IMG/VR virus record: IMGVR_UViG_3300050821_004803
Coordinates: 1 to 64,000 of that record
Direction: 5' to 3' (one strand)
Length of the DNA: 64,000 bases
Source: a virus
Shown here piece by piece: positions 50,298-58,037 of this stretch. The notes beneath the pieces are model-generated. The model worked only from the letters and a program-made list of their open reading frames with translations. It had not been told where the DNA came from and searched no databases. Each line of letters starts with the position of its first letter. Position 1 is the first letter of the stretch. The translations under genes and the position numbers were made by a program.

Positions 50298-52407
50298 CGC
50301 CCATTCCTTCTAGCCCCAAAGCATTCGCGCCCTGTTGCTGTCCAGTTAATTTTGCTTCTGAGAGAGAATCTGCGCCTGGTATTTTCCCCTCATGTTGCAC
50401 ATGAGGAGGCCGTCCACCCCTATCTTTAAGTCCACCAGAGGGGTTTGGCCTGGTGGCACTACTCACTTTTTTTGAGGCACCACCAGACCCGCCCCCACGC
50501 CCCAAACCAAGTTTGGCGTGCGCTTCAGCAATTGCAATCTGGGATTCGGTTTGAACTACTTCCTGCATCAACATTTCGCGACGTTGTTCTTGCATCGCCT
50601 CCTGTTGTTCCATTTGGACTTCCTGGTCACTCTTCAGGAGTTCGTCGATATTCCTGATTTCCATAACCTTACCAAGTTCTCGGAGACCCTCACCCTGACG
50701 CCAGTAGGGAGACTGAGCAGCTTGAGCCATAAAAGCCATGAGGTTGCGCTGTCGTACTGTTTTGGAAGTGGCATAGTTGGCTGCAACAAGATTGAATTCA
50801 AAATTTCCTATGATGGACTGGGGATCAATCACCTGCCATTTAGGGATTGCCGGACCAGCGGGGTTCTTGGTAATCAGAACCTCCTCTTGGTCTGTCATAA
50901 ACTGCTGTATCATGCTTGCGCACATAAACAACAGGGGTTGGAGGATGTCCACTTCGAGATTGCGAATGAACATTTTAAAACGAAAGTTGCTTTCGTTGAT
51001 TACGCTGGAAATACCGGTAGCCGTTTTATTGTTAGTCGGGCTTCCAGAACCCTTCGCATAAAAGTCCGACACTCCAGAGGTCATCTCAATCATGCCCTTG
51101 TAGAGGTCTAAAATTTCATAGTCTCCCGCGCTAGGAGTAAAAATCGGGAGAGGGAACAATACCTCGCCGGGATTGCCGTTAACAGGCACTTTCCCACCGG
51201 GGACGTTCATTTGATTCAGAGCTTCATGGTCGATATCGGCATTAACATCGTAGGCAAATCGTCGATTGATTCCCAAGTTCCAGTTGTCCGTGACCATGTT
51301 AACAAATTTGTTGAGAGACTCATTAAGATCGGAGATGATCTCCACCCCACCAAGTCCGTATAGTTCATTTGGGAGCTTGATGAAGCTGGTATGGAGAATG
51401 GCGTTCCGCTGATGGTCAAAAGGATTAGGCCCATGCCAAAGTACCTCATTACCTTCGTAAATTTTTCTTTTATAAGCGGACAAATTTGTTGCACGGAAGC
51501 TTGCTCGAAGATCCTTCCAAGCCATCGCTTCTTTGTCATCTCCAAAGGCGATAGTAGTAACTGTGCCTTCGTAGACATTCCATAGTTCGGCGTAACGAAT
51601 AATTACGCTCTCGTAGTCATCAGGACAAACAACTTTCAATCGAGCTTCGATACGAGCCATTGCATCAGGATAATAAAGCGGCTGTCCCTTTGCCTGGGTA
51701 TACGCTTCATTCTCCCGTTTCATTTCGATCCAGGTGCGCTCGGTTAGTTGGGCAAGAATACCCCCATCCGGATCACACATTAAATCATAAACATCAATAG
51801 GAGTAATTCTAGGACAAGCCATCGGTACAGCGAAGGGCTTAATTGGCCCCATCTGCATGGCTGGCTGACCGGTGGAAGGATCAATAACAGGTTGACCATC
51901 TTGACCCGTTATCGGAACCATCGAGGGCTTTAGAACTGTTTTAAAATCCCAATTCCAATCAACCTTAATTCCACCATGACCGTAGATGACAATGTTACGA
52001 ACCAGCGACTCAAAAGCATCAAGTAGGTTAGCCTCTTGGAGTTTCTTCAAGAGAATCAAACTCATTGCATCGGAAGCCGCGTCGTCAGCCTGTGTTGCCC
52101 CGTCAACTTCAAACCACGGATCAAATGAAAAGAACGCATCCATCACACGGGAGACAATAGTCTCAACGTTTGATAGCGCGTAAGGGACAAATGTATTAGC
52201 CCGGTTAGTTACATTATCCGGGAATTTTTGTGCGTCTCGCTGGCCCACATACTGTCTATAGAATGTGGCTCTTCGCTGGTCGTATTGCCGACGAAAGTCA
52301 AGCATACGAACCAGATATTTGAGAACCTTACTACGAAGCAGGGCATCTGCCGGATCTTCCGGGTTGGATACACCAGCATTAACAGGATCGGGTCTTAGAT
52401 TTAGCAT
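50284..52407 (-). CDS. Portal protein
   Basis: A 707-residue protein. Large aromatic/acidic helices and the segment ELYGLGGVEIISDLNESLNKFVNMVTDNWNL are typical of podovirus portal proteins (N4/P22-type), which form the dodecameric DNA channel. The C-terminal ~130 residues are Gln/Glu-rich helices (EQQEAMQEQRREMLMQEV), suggesting a barrel extension, then a Gly-rich tail interrupted by a dispersed repeat (TRPNPSGG). The tail is probably disordered. Confidence 0.85.
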   Translation of the reverse strand: MLNLRPDPVNAGVSNPEDPADALLRSKVLKYLVRMLDFRRQYDQRRATFYRQYVGQRDAQKFPDNVTNRANTFVPYALSNVETIVSRVMDAFFSFDPWFEVDGATQADDAASDAMSLILLKKLQEANLLDAFESLVRNIVIYGHGGIKVDWNWDFKTVLKPSMVPITGQDGQPVIDPSTGQPAMQMGPIKPFAVPMACPRITPIDVYDLMCDPDGGILAQLTERTWIEMKRENEAYTQAKGQPLYYPDAMARIEARLKVVCPDDYESVIIRYAELWNVYEGTVTTIAFGDDKEAMAWKDLRASFRATNLSAYKRKIYEGNEVLWHGPNPFDHQRNAILHTSFIKLPNELYGLGGVEIISDLNESLNKFVNMVTDNWNLGINRRFAYDVNADIDHEALNQMNVPGGKVPVNGNPGEVLFPLPIFTPSAGDYEILDLYKGMIEMTSGVSDFYAKGSGSPTNNKTATGISSVINESNFRFKMFIRNLEVDILQPLLFMCASMIQQFMTDQEEVLITKNPAGPAIPKWQVIDPQSIIGNFEFNLVAANYATSKTVRQRNLMAFMAQAAQSPYWRQGEGLRELGKVMEIRNIDELLKSDQEVQMEQQEAMQEQRREMLMQEVVQTESQIAIAEAHAKLGLGRGGGSGGASKKVSSATRPNPSGGLKDRGGRPPHVQHEGKIPGADSLSEAKLTGQQQGANALGLEGMGVVPH
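50437..50453 (+). repeat. Dispersed repeat copy 26
   Basis: AGAGGGGTTTGGCCTGG, canonical. The flanking bases extend the symmetry (CCACC on the left, GGTGG on the right), so this copy can form a hairpin. It lies in the portal C-terminal tail. Confidence 0.95.
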
Positions 52408-52712
52408 TAAGTGCGGCTAACGATACTCAGGTTAAACGAGGATGCAGCAGCGGCAAAGACGGCAATCGCAGTGTTGGTACCCATATCAAACAATTCGACG
52501 GTGTTAGCCGGAAGATAGATGTCTTGAGCTGTAGCCGTCGTGATGGAAGAGTCACCAAAACGAATGTTAACGGCAACTGTCGCAACTACTCGAATAACAA
52601 CATTATTCCCCAATTGAAAAACACCAACAGCTCCCGTTCCAATAGCGGTGGTAGAGGAGCCGGTTCCAGAATCAGAACCTCTAAAAATCGGAATAAACAA
52701 GGGTGTTGCCAT
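52407..52712 (-). CDS. Head fibre/decoration-like small protein
   Basis: A 101-residue protein. Almost entirely Thr/Val/Ala/Gly beta sequence (NNVVIRVVATVAVNIRFGDSSITTATAQDIYLPANTVELFDMG), consistent with a small jelly roll such as decoration or head-fibre proteins. The start overlaps the stop of the gene at 52712; the stop overlaps the portal ATG. Confidence 0.6.
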   Translation of the reverse strand: MATPLFIPIFRGSDSGTGSSTTAIGTGAVGVFQLGNNVVIRVVATVAVNIRFGDSSITTATAQDIYLPANTVELFDMGTNTAIAVFAAAASSFNLSIVSRT

Positions 52713-53026
52713 TAATTAGACTCCACTTTAACTTCGGCATGACGAAGTGCTTGAAAATCCCACCGACCAGCCTCAACCTCTTCAACAACCTTATGGAGCA
52801 CCTCGTCCAGTTCATCCAAACGCTGTGCTCGCTTATCAGGCGGAGTGGTAGCTAGATCGTGGAAATACATTACAAAGCAGCATTTTGGGCAACCCATGTG
52901 AGGTTTCTCCCCAACGGTACCCGCTTTAGATGGGCCAAAATACATATGGGTTCCGCAATAAAGCGCAACCTTTTGGGGGTCCACCACTTCGTTAAGATAA
53001 TCTTGCTGTTCTTTCGTCAGAGCCAA
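52712..53026 (-). CDS. Zinc-binding small protein
   Basis: A 104-residue protein. YCGTH, MGCPKCCF and nearby His make a C2HC-type site in the centre, and the C-terminus is an acidic helix (RLDELDEVLHKVVEEVEAG). Its place among head genes suggests an assembly role; not recognised. Confidence 0.55.
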   Translation of the reverse strand: MALTKEQQDYLNEVVDPQKVALYCGTHMYFGPSKAGTVGEKPHMGCPKCCFVMYFHDLATTPPDKRAQRLDELDEVLHKVVEEVEAGRWDFQALRHAEVKVESN

Positions 53027-53294
53027 ATAATTGCCTCAATTGAAATGCGAAAAGAGTAGTTCTACAACCCAACATAAAGGTCATCAACCAAAGATGGTTA
53101 TGACAAACAAGGATAACGCCCACAGTAGGAATCAAAACACTGGTAAAGATTCCTTCGGCTATACCGAACTTTAAAGCAGCCCACCTTGCAAATGGGTTAA
53201 GCTCTGCTTCGATTCCTATGTGGGGAAGACGTTTGGCGGTAAACCAAACATCAAATAAAGCAAACGACAGATACAACAAAACCGCTACAAACAT
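52992..53294 (-). CDS. Multi-span membrane protein
   Basis: A 100-residue protein with three hydrophobic segments (VAVLLYLSFALFDVWF, ILVCHNHLWLMTFML, and the stretch around FTSVLIPTVGVILV). A motif ELNPFARWAALKFG resembles the DUF5658-type small membrane proteins. A membrane protein amid head genes is odd. Overlaps the zinc-protein gene by 35 bases. Confidence 0.55.
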   Translation of the reverse strand: MFVAVLLYLSFALFDVWFTAKRLPHIGIEAELNPFARWAALKFGIAEGIFTSVLIPTVGVILVCHNHLWLMTFMLGCRTTLFAFQLRQLFGSDERTARLS

Positions 53295-53737
53295 CAGAGA
53301 CGCGCTAAAGTAATCTCAAGAACACAGTTAGCGAGACCTGTGAGAGTTCCCGAAAGAACAATTCCCAACCTATCAAGCGCCTGCAGCTGGGTCCCAGAAG
53401 TTCCACCTGTAGTAATAATATTACTAGGGGCGGTACTCTGAACCGTGTTTGCAGTCCCGTTAAGAGCCATTGCAGTCGTCAAGATCGCAATACCAGAACC
53501 GGGTGCAGTCGTACCCGTAAGACGCTCAAGGTTAACAGTTGCACCAGAACCACCGGCAACAGCGTGAACCTCACGAACAGCAATGACGGCATAGTTAGAC
53601 GGGCAGATAAACACATACTCTGTAGTGGCCGAACTAGCCGAAAGGTTAACTACCTGATGAACGGCATTGAGGATCTTATTAGGTCCGCAATATGACGCAT
53701 CACCAAGGTACGCGATTTCACCTCTAAAAAGACTCAT
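53294..53737 (-). CDS. Decoration-like beta protein 2
   Basis: A 147-residue protein, beta-rich with a Thr/Gly-rich second half (LERLTGTTAPGSGIAILTTAMALNGTANTVQSTAPS). The pattern resembles the neighbours at 53750 and 52407, suggesting a set of small capsid-surface proteins. GAGAGAAT-like ribosome site upstream. Confidence 0.6.
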   Translation of the reverse strand: MSLFRGEIAYLGDASYCGPNKILNAVHQVVNLSASSATTEYVFICPSNYAVIAVREVHAVAGGSGATVNLERLTGTTAPGSGIAILTTAMALNGTANTVQSTAPSNIITTGGTSGTQLQALDRLGIVLSGTLTGLANCVLEITLARL

Positions 53738-53749
53738 GTATTCTCTCCC

Positions 53750-54097
53750 TTACTTGAGGATGAAACCAGCGAAAGTCAGAGTATTTGCAGAGGTTCCTGC
53801 GCCGGAAAGATTAACCGTGCAACCGGTGTTGGTGATAGCAGACACAAGAACTGCAGGAACGGTAACCCCAGCCTGAGTTCCACCAGTAATAGCGATAGTT
53901 ACCCCACGCGGAGTAAACGGAAGAGTATTAGTACCGTCGATAAAATTAAGGGTGAAAGACGTGCTTGAACCGTCCAGGATTGCCGTAGCAAGAAACACAT
54001 AAACGAGTTCTGCCTTGCTACCACCATCAGCAAGAATCTGCCCGCTCGCGACGGGTCCCTGATTGAAATAACTTGCATTAACTGCTGTAATTGCCAT
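53750..54097 (-). CDS. Decoration-like beta protein 3
   Basis: A 115-residue protein with alternating hydrophobic and Thr/Ser residues (SSTSFTLNFIDGTNTLPFTPRGVTIAITGG) and a hydrophobic C-terminus (LTFAGFILK). AAAGGAAA precedes the ATG. Likely a minor capsid or decoration protein, by composition and location only. Confidence 0.6.
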   Translation of the reverse strand: MAITAVNASYFNQGPVASGQILADGGSKAELVYVFLATAILDGSSTSFTLNFIDGTNTLPFTPRGVTIAITGGTQAGVTVPAVLVSAITNTGCTVNLSGAGTSANTLTFAGFILK

Positions 54098-54130
54098 TCT
54101 TTTTTCCTTTAATTGGAGATTCTATTGCTG

Positions 54131-54147
54131 AGAGGGGTTTGGCCTGG
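54131..54147 (+). repeat. Dispersed repeat copy 27
   Basis: AGAGGGGTTTGGCCTGG, canonical, in the intergenic gap after the 58-residue gene ending at 54169. Confidence 0.95.
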
Positions 54148-54168
54148 TAGATATTGGATCACCCCCGA

Positions 54169-54345
54169 TTACTCGCCTCGTTCGAACATTTCGTCTGTTG
54201 GACATCCACTAGCAAACCAGATTGCGTATACTGTATCTGGGCTTAACTTCGTGTAGGCTTTCAGTATTTCTAAAAGTTCTGGACTAAAGTAAATCGGACT
54301 AGCTGTAGCTGTTATTTGGGTTGTACGTTGAGCTTCCGGTTCCAT
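54169..54345 (-). CDS. Small unknown protein (58 aa)
   Basis: ATG after GAAAGGAAAC; the first 47 bases overlap the end of the terminase gene. Sequence YFSPELLEILKAYTKLSPDTVYAIWFASGCPTDEMF suggests two helices. Found in the gap between terminase and head genes; function unknown. Confidence 0.6.
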   Translation of the reverse strand: MEPEAQRTTQITATASPIYFSPELLEILKAYTKLSPDTVYAIWFASGCPTDEMFERGE

Positions 54346-55834
54346 GTTTGTTTCCTTTCGGTCTCGTTGAAAGGAGGTACTGTGTTGCGTTGATAAGGTG
54401 GTCGTTCTTTTTTTGGGGTTTGTCTTTCGATGTACCCTTCAAAGGTCCCTTACCATAGAAGTCCCACGAGTAGGCTTCTATCTCTGCTAAAAATTCAGGC
54501 TGTTCTCCGACAATGAAAAGTTTTGGGTTCCTACTGTTTGCGTCAAGAGTTGCTGATAGATACTCCTGCATCGTGTCTCGTCCGAAATCCTCGGCCCGAG
54601 GTGCCAAACGGACGGGAACATTTGCATCTCTGTAAAGCATGAAACCCTGTTTGTGAGTTTCAGCGTTTCTAGCAACTCCCCAGTAGGGGTCCAGCAACCA
54701 GGTGTCGATCTTGTCTCCTGCACATCGCACGAGCATGTTCTTGGCGTGGTCACTAACAATTAGATCCCTTTCGTAATACACCCGATAGATATAAACGTCA
54801 TTCCTTGGGGAGATGGCCGCCCACACAGCAGCCGTTGTCCCCGTTGCCGCCGGATCAATGGAAACAATACGTCGCCAGTCCGGGGGCAGACTTTGTTTCT
54901 TTAGGACATGCTTATCGCGGTCCCATTGAGAATATACAAGTCCCGCTCGTCTGATAAACTCTCCGCGTAGCCGAGCACCCTCTTCAACATGCCCAGCCCA
55001 CTTTTGCTTCATCAAAACTTTTTCAGCTTCGGGTATGAAGGGGTTGTTCAAGCTATTGAGGCTAATGAACACCACATCCTTGCGGATACCCTTTAGAAAT
55101 TCTTTGTGTAGCTCATACACCCAGGGCTTCTTTGAGCCAGAACCCACATCATTTAGCGGGGTGAGGGTTATGAGAATCTTTCCAGCGCAATCAAGAGTTC
55201 GCTGGAACAACTCATCGAACACATCTTCGTCACATTCTTCATCAATCCAAACCAGATCAACTGAAGCCGATTGCATTTTCTCGCGCCCGGAGTCTGCGGA
55301 CTTACACGTCAGAGAGGATTTTCGTCCATTGACATCAACCTGTATCTGGAATTCTGAATCTGACACTCGGACAATGTAAGGGCTAGGAGGAGAAGGTAGT
55401 AACCCCGGATGCTGGTGTCCCCTTCGGAGTTTCTCGTTCCAGATAACATCGCGGATAACCGAGAAATCAAGCCCCACTGCCCACACGTTACATCCATGTT
55501 CGGGAATCGGAAGGTCTTTTACGTACCGCCAACTTGGTTCATCCCTAAAGTATTCTTTGCCCATGAGCCATGCCACGGCCATGAACGCCCCACGTTCGGT
55601 CTTTGAGGAGCGGTTACCACCGATGAACCCGAAGATTTTGACATCTTCTGTGAATCTGGCAAAGTCTTGTTCAATACTGTCAAAGAAAATCCTGTAGTCC
55701 GGGTTTGGATCGCTACTCCAATACTTCGCGTAGTGTTGCTGCTGACGACGTTCTTCTAGTGCATATATCGCAAGTAGGGCATCTTCAACACCGTAACCCG
55801 CGAGTTTTTGATAGGCTTGTTCAAGATCGGCCAT
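54299..55834 (-). CDS. terL: Terminase large subunit
   Basis: A 511-residue protein. GGNRSSKTE at 72-80 is the Walker A, VDLVWIDEE near 193-201 the Walker B with the catalytic Glu, and VSIDPAATGTTAAVW the first Asp of the RNase H-type nuclease domain, followed by LLDPYWG and DHLINATQYLL for the other acidic positions. It drives DNA packaging and cuts the concatemer. The 5' leader (55835-55964) is structured. Confidence 0.9.
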   Translation of the reverse strand: MADLEQAYQKLAGYGVEDALLAIYALEERRQQQHYAKYWSSDPNPDYRIFFDSIEQDFARFTEDVKIFGFIGGNRSSKTERGAFMAVAWLMGKEYFRDEPSWRYVKDLPIPEHGCNVWAVGLDFSVIRDVIWNEKLRRGHQHPGLLPSPPSPYIVRVSDSEFQIQVDVNGRKSSLTCKSADSGREKMQSASVDLVWIDEECDEDVFDELFQRTLDCAGKILITLTPLNDVGSGSKKPWVYELHKEFLKGIRKDVVFISLNSLNNPFIPEAEKVLMKQKWAGHVEEGARLRGEFIRRAGLVYSQWDRDKHVLKKQSLPPDWRRIVSIDPAATGTTAAVWAAISPRNDVYIYRVYYERDLIVSDHAKNMLVRCAGDKIDTWLLDPYWGVARNAETHKQGFMLYRDANVPVRLAPRAEDFGRDTMQEYLSATLDANSRNPKLFIVGEQPEFLAEIEAYSWDFYGKGPLKGTSKDKPQKKNDHLINATQYLLSTRPKGNKHGTGSSTYNPNNSYS

Positions 55835-55964
55835 TTAAAATTTGGAGCCTTCTCTCCGGCTGTCACACCACTCTTTAACGGGTAGCCCGGAAGCAGGTGT
55901 CGCTTATTAGAGGATTACCTGGCACTTTCACCTTAGGAGTGTAGTAGCCCCAGGCTAAACCCCT
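55835..55964 (-). other. Structured leader of the terminase gene
   Basis: No ORF of note. Contains CGGG-tag-CCCG nested inside ACACC/GGTGT and a GGAG/CTCC hairpin close to the terminase start, which may hide the ribosome site; no good site is visible at normal spacing. Confidence 0.4.
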
Positions 55965-55966
55965 CT
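55950..55966 (-). repeat. Dispersed repeat copy 28
   Basis: CCAGGCTAAACCCCTCT, reverse. It touches the stop codon of the gene ending at 55965. Confidence 0.9.
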
Positions 55967-56438
55967 AACTTGGAAAACTATAAACGCACTTACCAATCAA
56001 ATACGGAGACAAATGAAGTGTTTCCGGAGTCACAAGGTTCGAGTATTCTGAAAGAACGTTCAACATTTGTAGTCCACCAGCCAAAGCCGATTCAAATACG
56101 AACATACTACAAATTTCCGTTCCTTCGGAAGATAAATTCTTGTGAAGAAACAACCCCGCAATATCTTTGAAGTCGTAAGGAGTACCAATTTTGGATCGCG
56201 CAAAGGCCATCATTTTGGTATATTGATCGTCGGCTACTGGAATTTCATATCGACGCTCACGGGAAACCTTAGTATAGTCAGCGGGTCGTTCTTGAACCCC
56301 GCCTTTTGCATGAGCACCGATATAAGAACCCGTCTCGGTGATAATTTCAACGTGAGACCACTCCGAGAATGTTACTAGTCGAATCGCATCTGATATCGGA
56401 TCGGATTCGGTTATAAATCGAATCTTAAATAAAGCCAT
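55965..56438 (-). CDS. Permuted-papain cysteine hydrolase (YiiX/NlpC-like)
   Basis: A 157-residue protein; the ATG at 56438 overlaps the upstream gene. FSEWSHVEIITE carries the His, and SSEGTEICSMFVFESAL the Cys, with GTPYDFKDIAG between: the order (His before Cys) of circularly permuted NlpC/P60 proteins. It may trim peptidoglycan or a peptide amide. In this genome it could also undo the conjugates made by the amidoligase system; that is conjecture. Confidence 0.7.
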   Translation of the reverse strand: MALFKIRFITESDPISDAIRLVTFSEWSHVEIITETGSYIGAHAKGGVQERPADYTKVSRERRYEIPVADDQYTKMMAFARSKIGTPYDFKDIAGLFLHKNLSSEGTEICSMFVFESALAGGLQMLNVLSEYSNLVTPETLHLSPYLIGKCVYSFPS

Positions 56439-56439
56439 C

Positions 56440-56868
56440 TTAGGTAGCAGGGGTAGACGTAACTGTGGTTCCGGCCCCAAAAGAATTCAACAGATCAGCA
56501 ACCGAACTCGTGATAGCGGTGAGAGCGGAATTATAAAGCGCCAGATTTGCTGGAGTCTTACCCGCAAATAACGGATTCGAGAGAATCGCCTGCTCCACAC
56601 CAGGAACCGCAGCGACAAGTTTCTGTGCGCCGGTACCCGAACTTGCCCCAACCGCAGTAGCGACTTGTTCCACACCAACCACAGAACCCAGGATCGCATT
56701 AAATGTGTTAATTCCGACAGCTGCACCGGGATTAGAAGCAGCCACGACACTCTCAACTGCACCCGCAGCCGGAGCCAACGCTGCTTCAATCTGAAGAGCC
56801 TTAGCAGCTCCCGTGGTGAAGAAGCTACCAAGCTTCTGTAGAAACGTTTTTACGGCAGAAACAGACAT
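56440..56868 (-). CDS. Ala/Val-rich helical protein
   Basis: A 142-residue protein with few charges and no strong membrane span. It is mostly helix formers, Ala and Ser (ALQIEAALAPAAGAVESVVAAS, VGVEQVATAVGAS). Such proteins occur near terminase genes in several phages with unknown role. Closely spaced with both neighbours. Confidence 0.55.
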   Translation of the reverse strand: MSVSAVKTFLQKLGSFFTTGAAKALQIEAALAPAAGAVESVVAASNPGAAVGINTFNAILGSVVGVEQVATAVGASSGTGAQKLVAAVPGVEQAILSNPLFAGKTPANLALYNSALTAITSSVADLLNSFGAGTTVTSTPAT

Positions 56869-57297
56869 TTAGTTCTCCTTAGAAATCGTGGACGGCTCAA
56901 ATTTCTTCCTGAGCTGCGCCAAATCTTTTGCTGAAAGGTCTTGAAAGATATTAACGTTGGCGTTGTCGCTAGTCCAACCTTTGAGTTTTGCCAACTGGAT
57001 AATTCCATTTAGCGCTTTGTCTTCTTGGCCCTTTTCAATCAGCTTGATAATCGCGAAAATAGCCATACCCTCAGCAGCAGTCTTTGACATGCTAGGATCG
57101 TTGGCTAGTTCCTTGTAGTAGATATTTCGACGAACCCGGTAGGTTTCTTGGAATGCCTGTGTGCGCAAGACATTCTCACATTCCTTCTGGGTAAGACCCA
57201 AATCCTTCCGACAAGTATAATTAAACATAGACACGCCCTCTCGAATCATCGAGTCGGCGCAGTCACTATACCAGTGTTCGGTAGGTTTAATAGGCAC
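56869..57297 (-). CDS. terS: Putative terminase small subunit
   Basis: A 142-residue protein with a GTG start. The C-terminal pattern (FAIIKLIEKGQEDKALNGIIQLAKLKGW ... DLSAKDLAQLRKKF) is typical of terminase small subunits: helices for oligomerisation, then a short tail that contacts TerL. The N-terminus has two Cys and a helix-turn-helix-like stretch (LGLTQKECENVLRTQAFQETY). A phage promoter motif lies 19 bases upstream. Confidence 0.7.
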   Translation of the reverse strand: MPIKPTEHWYSDCADSMIREGVSMFNYTCRKDLGLTQKECENVLRTQAFQETYRVRRNIYYKELANDPSMSKTAAEGMAIFAIIKLIEKGQEDKALNGIIQLAKLKGWTSDNANVNIFQDLSAKDLAQLRKKFEPSTISKEN

Positions 57298-57315
57298 TTT
57301 TTGGTCTTTGTGCTA

Positions 57316-57346
57316 TATTAGTATCCACAAGGGCCGTAAATACAAC
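57316..57346 (-). promoter_or_regulatory. Phage promoter motif (leftward, terminase operon)
   Basis: On the minus strand: GTTGTA, 14 bases, GGATACTAATA, identical boxes and spacing to the copies at 16211 and 59351. It sits just before the small-terminase start and would drive the head and packaging genes. Confidence 0.7.
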
Positions 57347-57348
57347 AT

Positions 57349-57636
57349 TTATTTTGACAAAAACTTATTAAATATCTGGGTTAGGTGTTGGGTAACGACG
57401 CCATCAGAGGCGTGCCTAGCTAAGAAGGAGTTAAATTTAGTCACCTGGACAGTCAAAAGCTTACCCGTAAAAGTGATTGCAAGGTCAACATCGTGGGTAG
57501 ATACCGAACCGAAGAGAGGGGTTTGGCCTGGCTCTGTGGTGATAGCAAACTTGGTGAAGTCCTGTTGGTCAGATTTGACTTTTTCAAGCAGGGTGTTAAA
57601 CTGATCCTGGGTACACGGGAAATCTACTGTAACCAT
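57349..57636 (-). CDS. Unknown small protein
   Basis: A 95-residue protein coupled to the metallopeptidase stop (TAATG). Alternating alpha and beta segments (FNTLLEKVKSDQQDF, VDLAITFTGKLLTVQVTKF). Residues about 36-41 (EPGQTPL) come from a dispersed repeat. Its 3' end runs into the promoter of the terminase operon. Confidence 0.6.
   Translation of the reverse strand: MVTVDFPCTQDQFNTLLEKVKSDQQDFTKFAITTEPGQTPLFGSVSTHDVDLAITFTGKLLTVQVTKFNSFLARHASDGVVTQHLTQIFNKFLSK
57515..57531 (+). repeat. Dispersed repeat copy 29
   Basis: AGAGGGGTTTGGCCTGG, canonical, antisense within the 95-residue gene. Confidence 0.95.
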
Positions 57637-58037
57637 TAAACCTTTTCCTTTGGATATTTTAGGCGCATAAAAGCCTTTGTGGTGTCTACAACAACCATTT
57701 CTTCAAGTTGTCGCTTGGTTTTCTTGGTGGTCATGGCGCAGGTGAGGCAATGCACCATCTCATGCACTACGTCGGTTTCGCGCTCTCGTTTGGAGTCTTC
57801 AGCCAGCGCCGGAAGATAGAAGTCGAAATTAGCTACTCGGTACTCCCATAGAGGTCGAACTCTGGCTCGAACGTTGGGATTATCGGCAAACTCGGTCGTT
57901 TTGAACTTGAGGAAGAACTCCCAGTGTTCAAGACCAAGTACGGGCTTCCAATAGTCAATGTAGGTAAGTATTTCTTGGTAGAGGTGTTTGTAGCCGGACT
58001 CAAGTCCGTCGAAGGGTTTGATTTTAGTTTTTCCCAT
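57636..58037 (-). CDS. Zincin-like metallopeptidase
   Basis: A 133-residue protein. DVVHEMVHCL gives an HExxH site at residues 92-96; the WEYRVANFDFYLPAL strand before it fits the minimal gluzincin/SprT-like fold. It could process a phage or host protein early in leftward expression. Its first 205 bases are shared with the end of the 57833-59083 ORF in another frame. Confidence 0.75.
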   Translation of the reverse strand: MGKTKIKPFDGLESGYKHLYQEILTYIDYWKPVLGLEHWEFFLKFKTTEFADNPNVRARVRPLWEYRVANFDFYLPALAEDSKRERETDVVHEMVHCLTCAMTTKKTKRQLEEMVVVDTTKAFMRLKYPKEKV

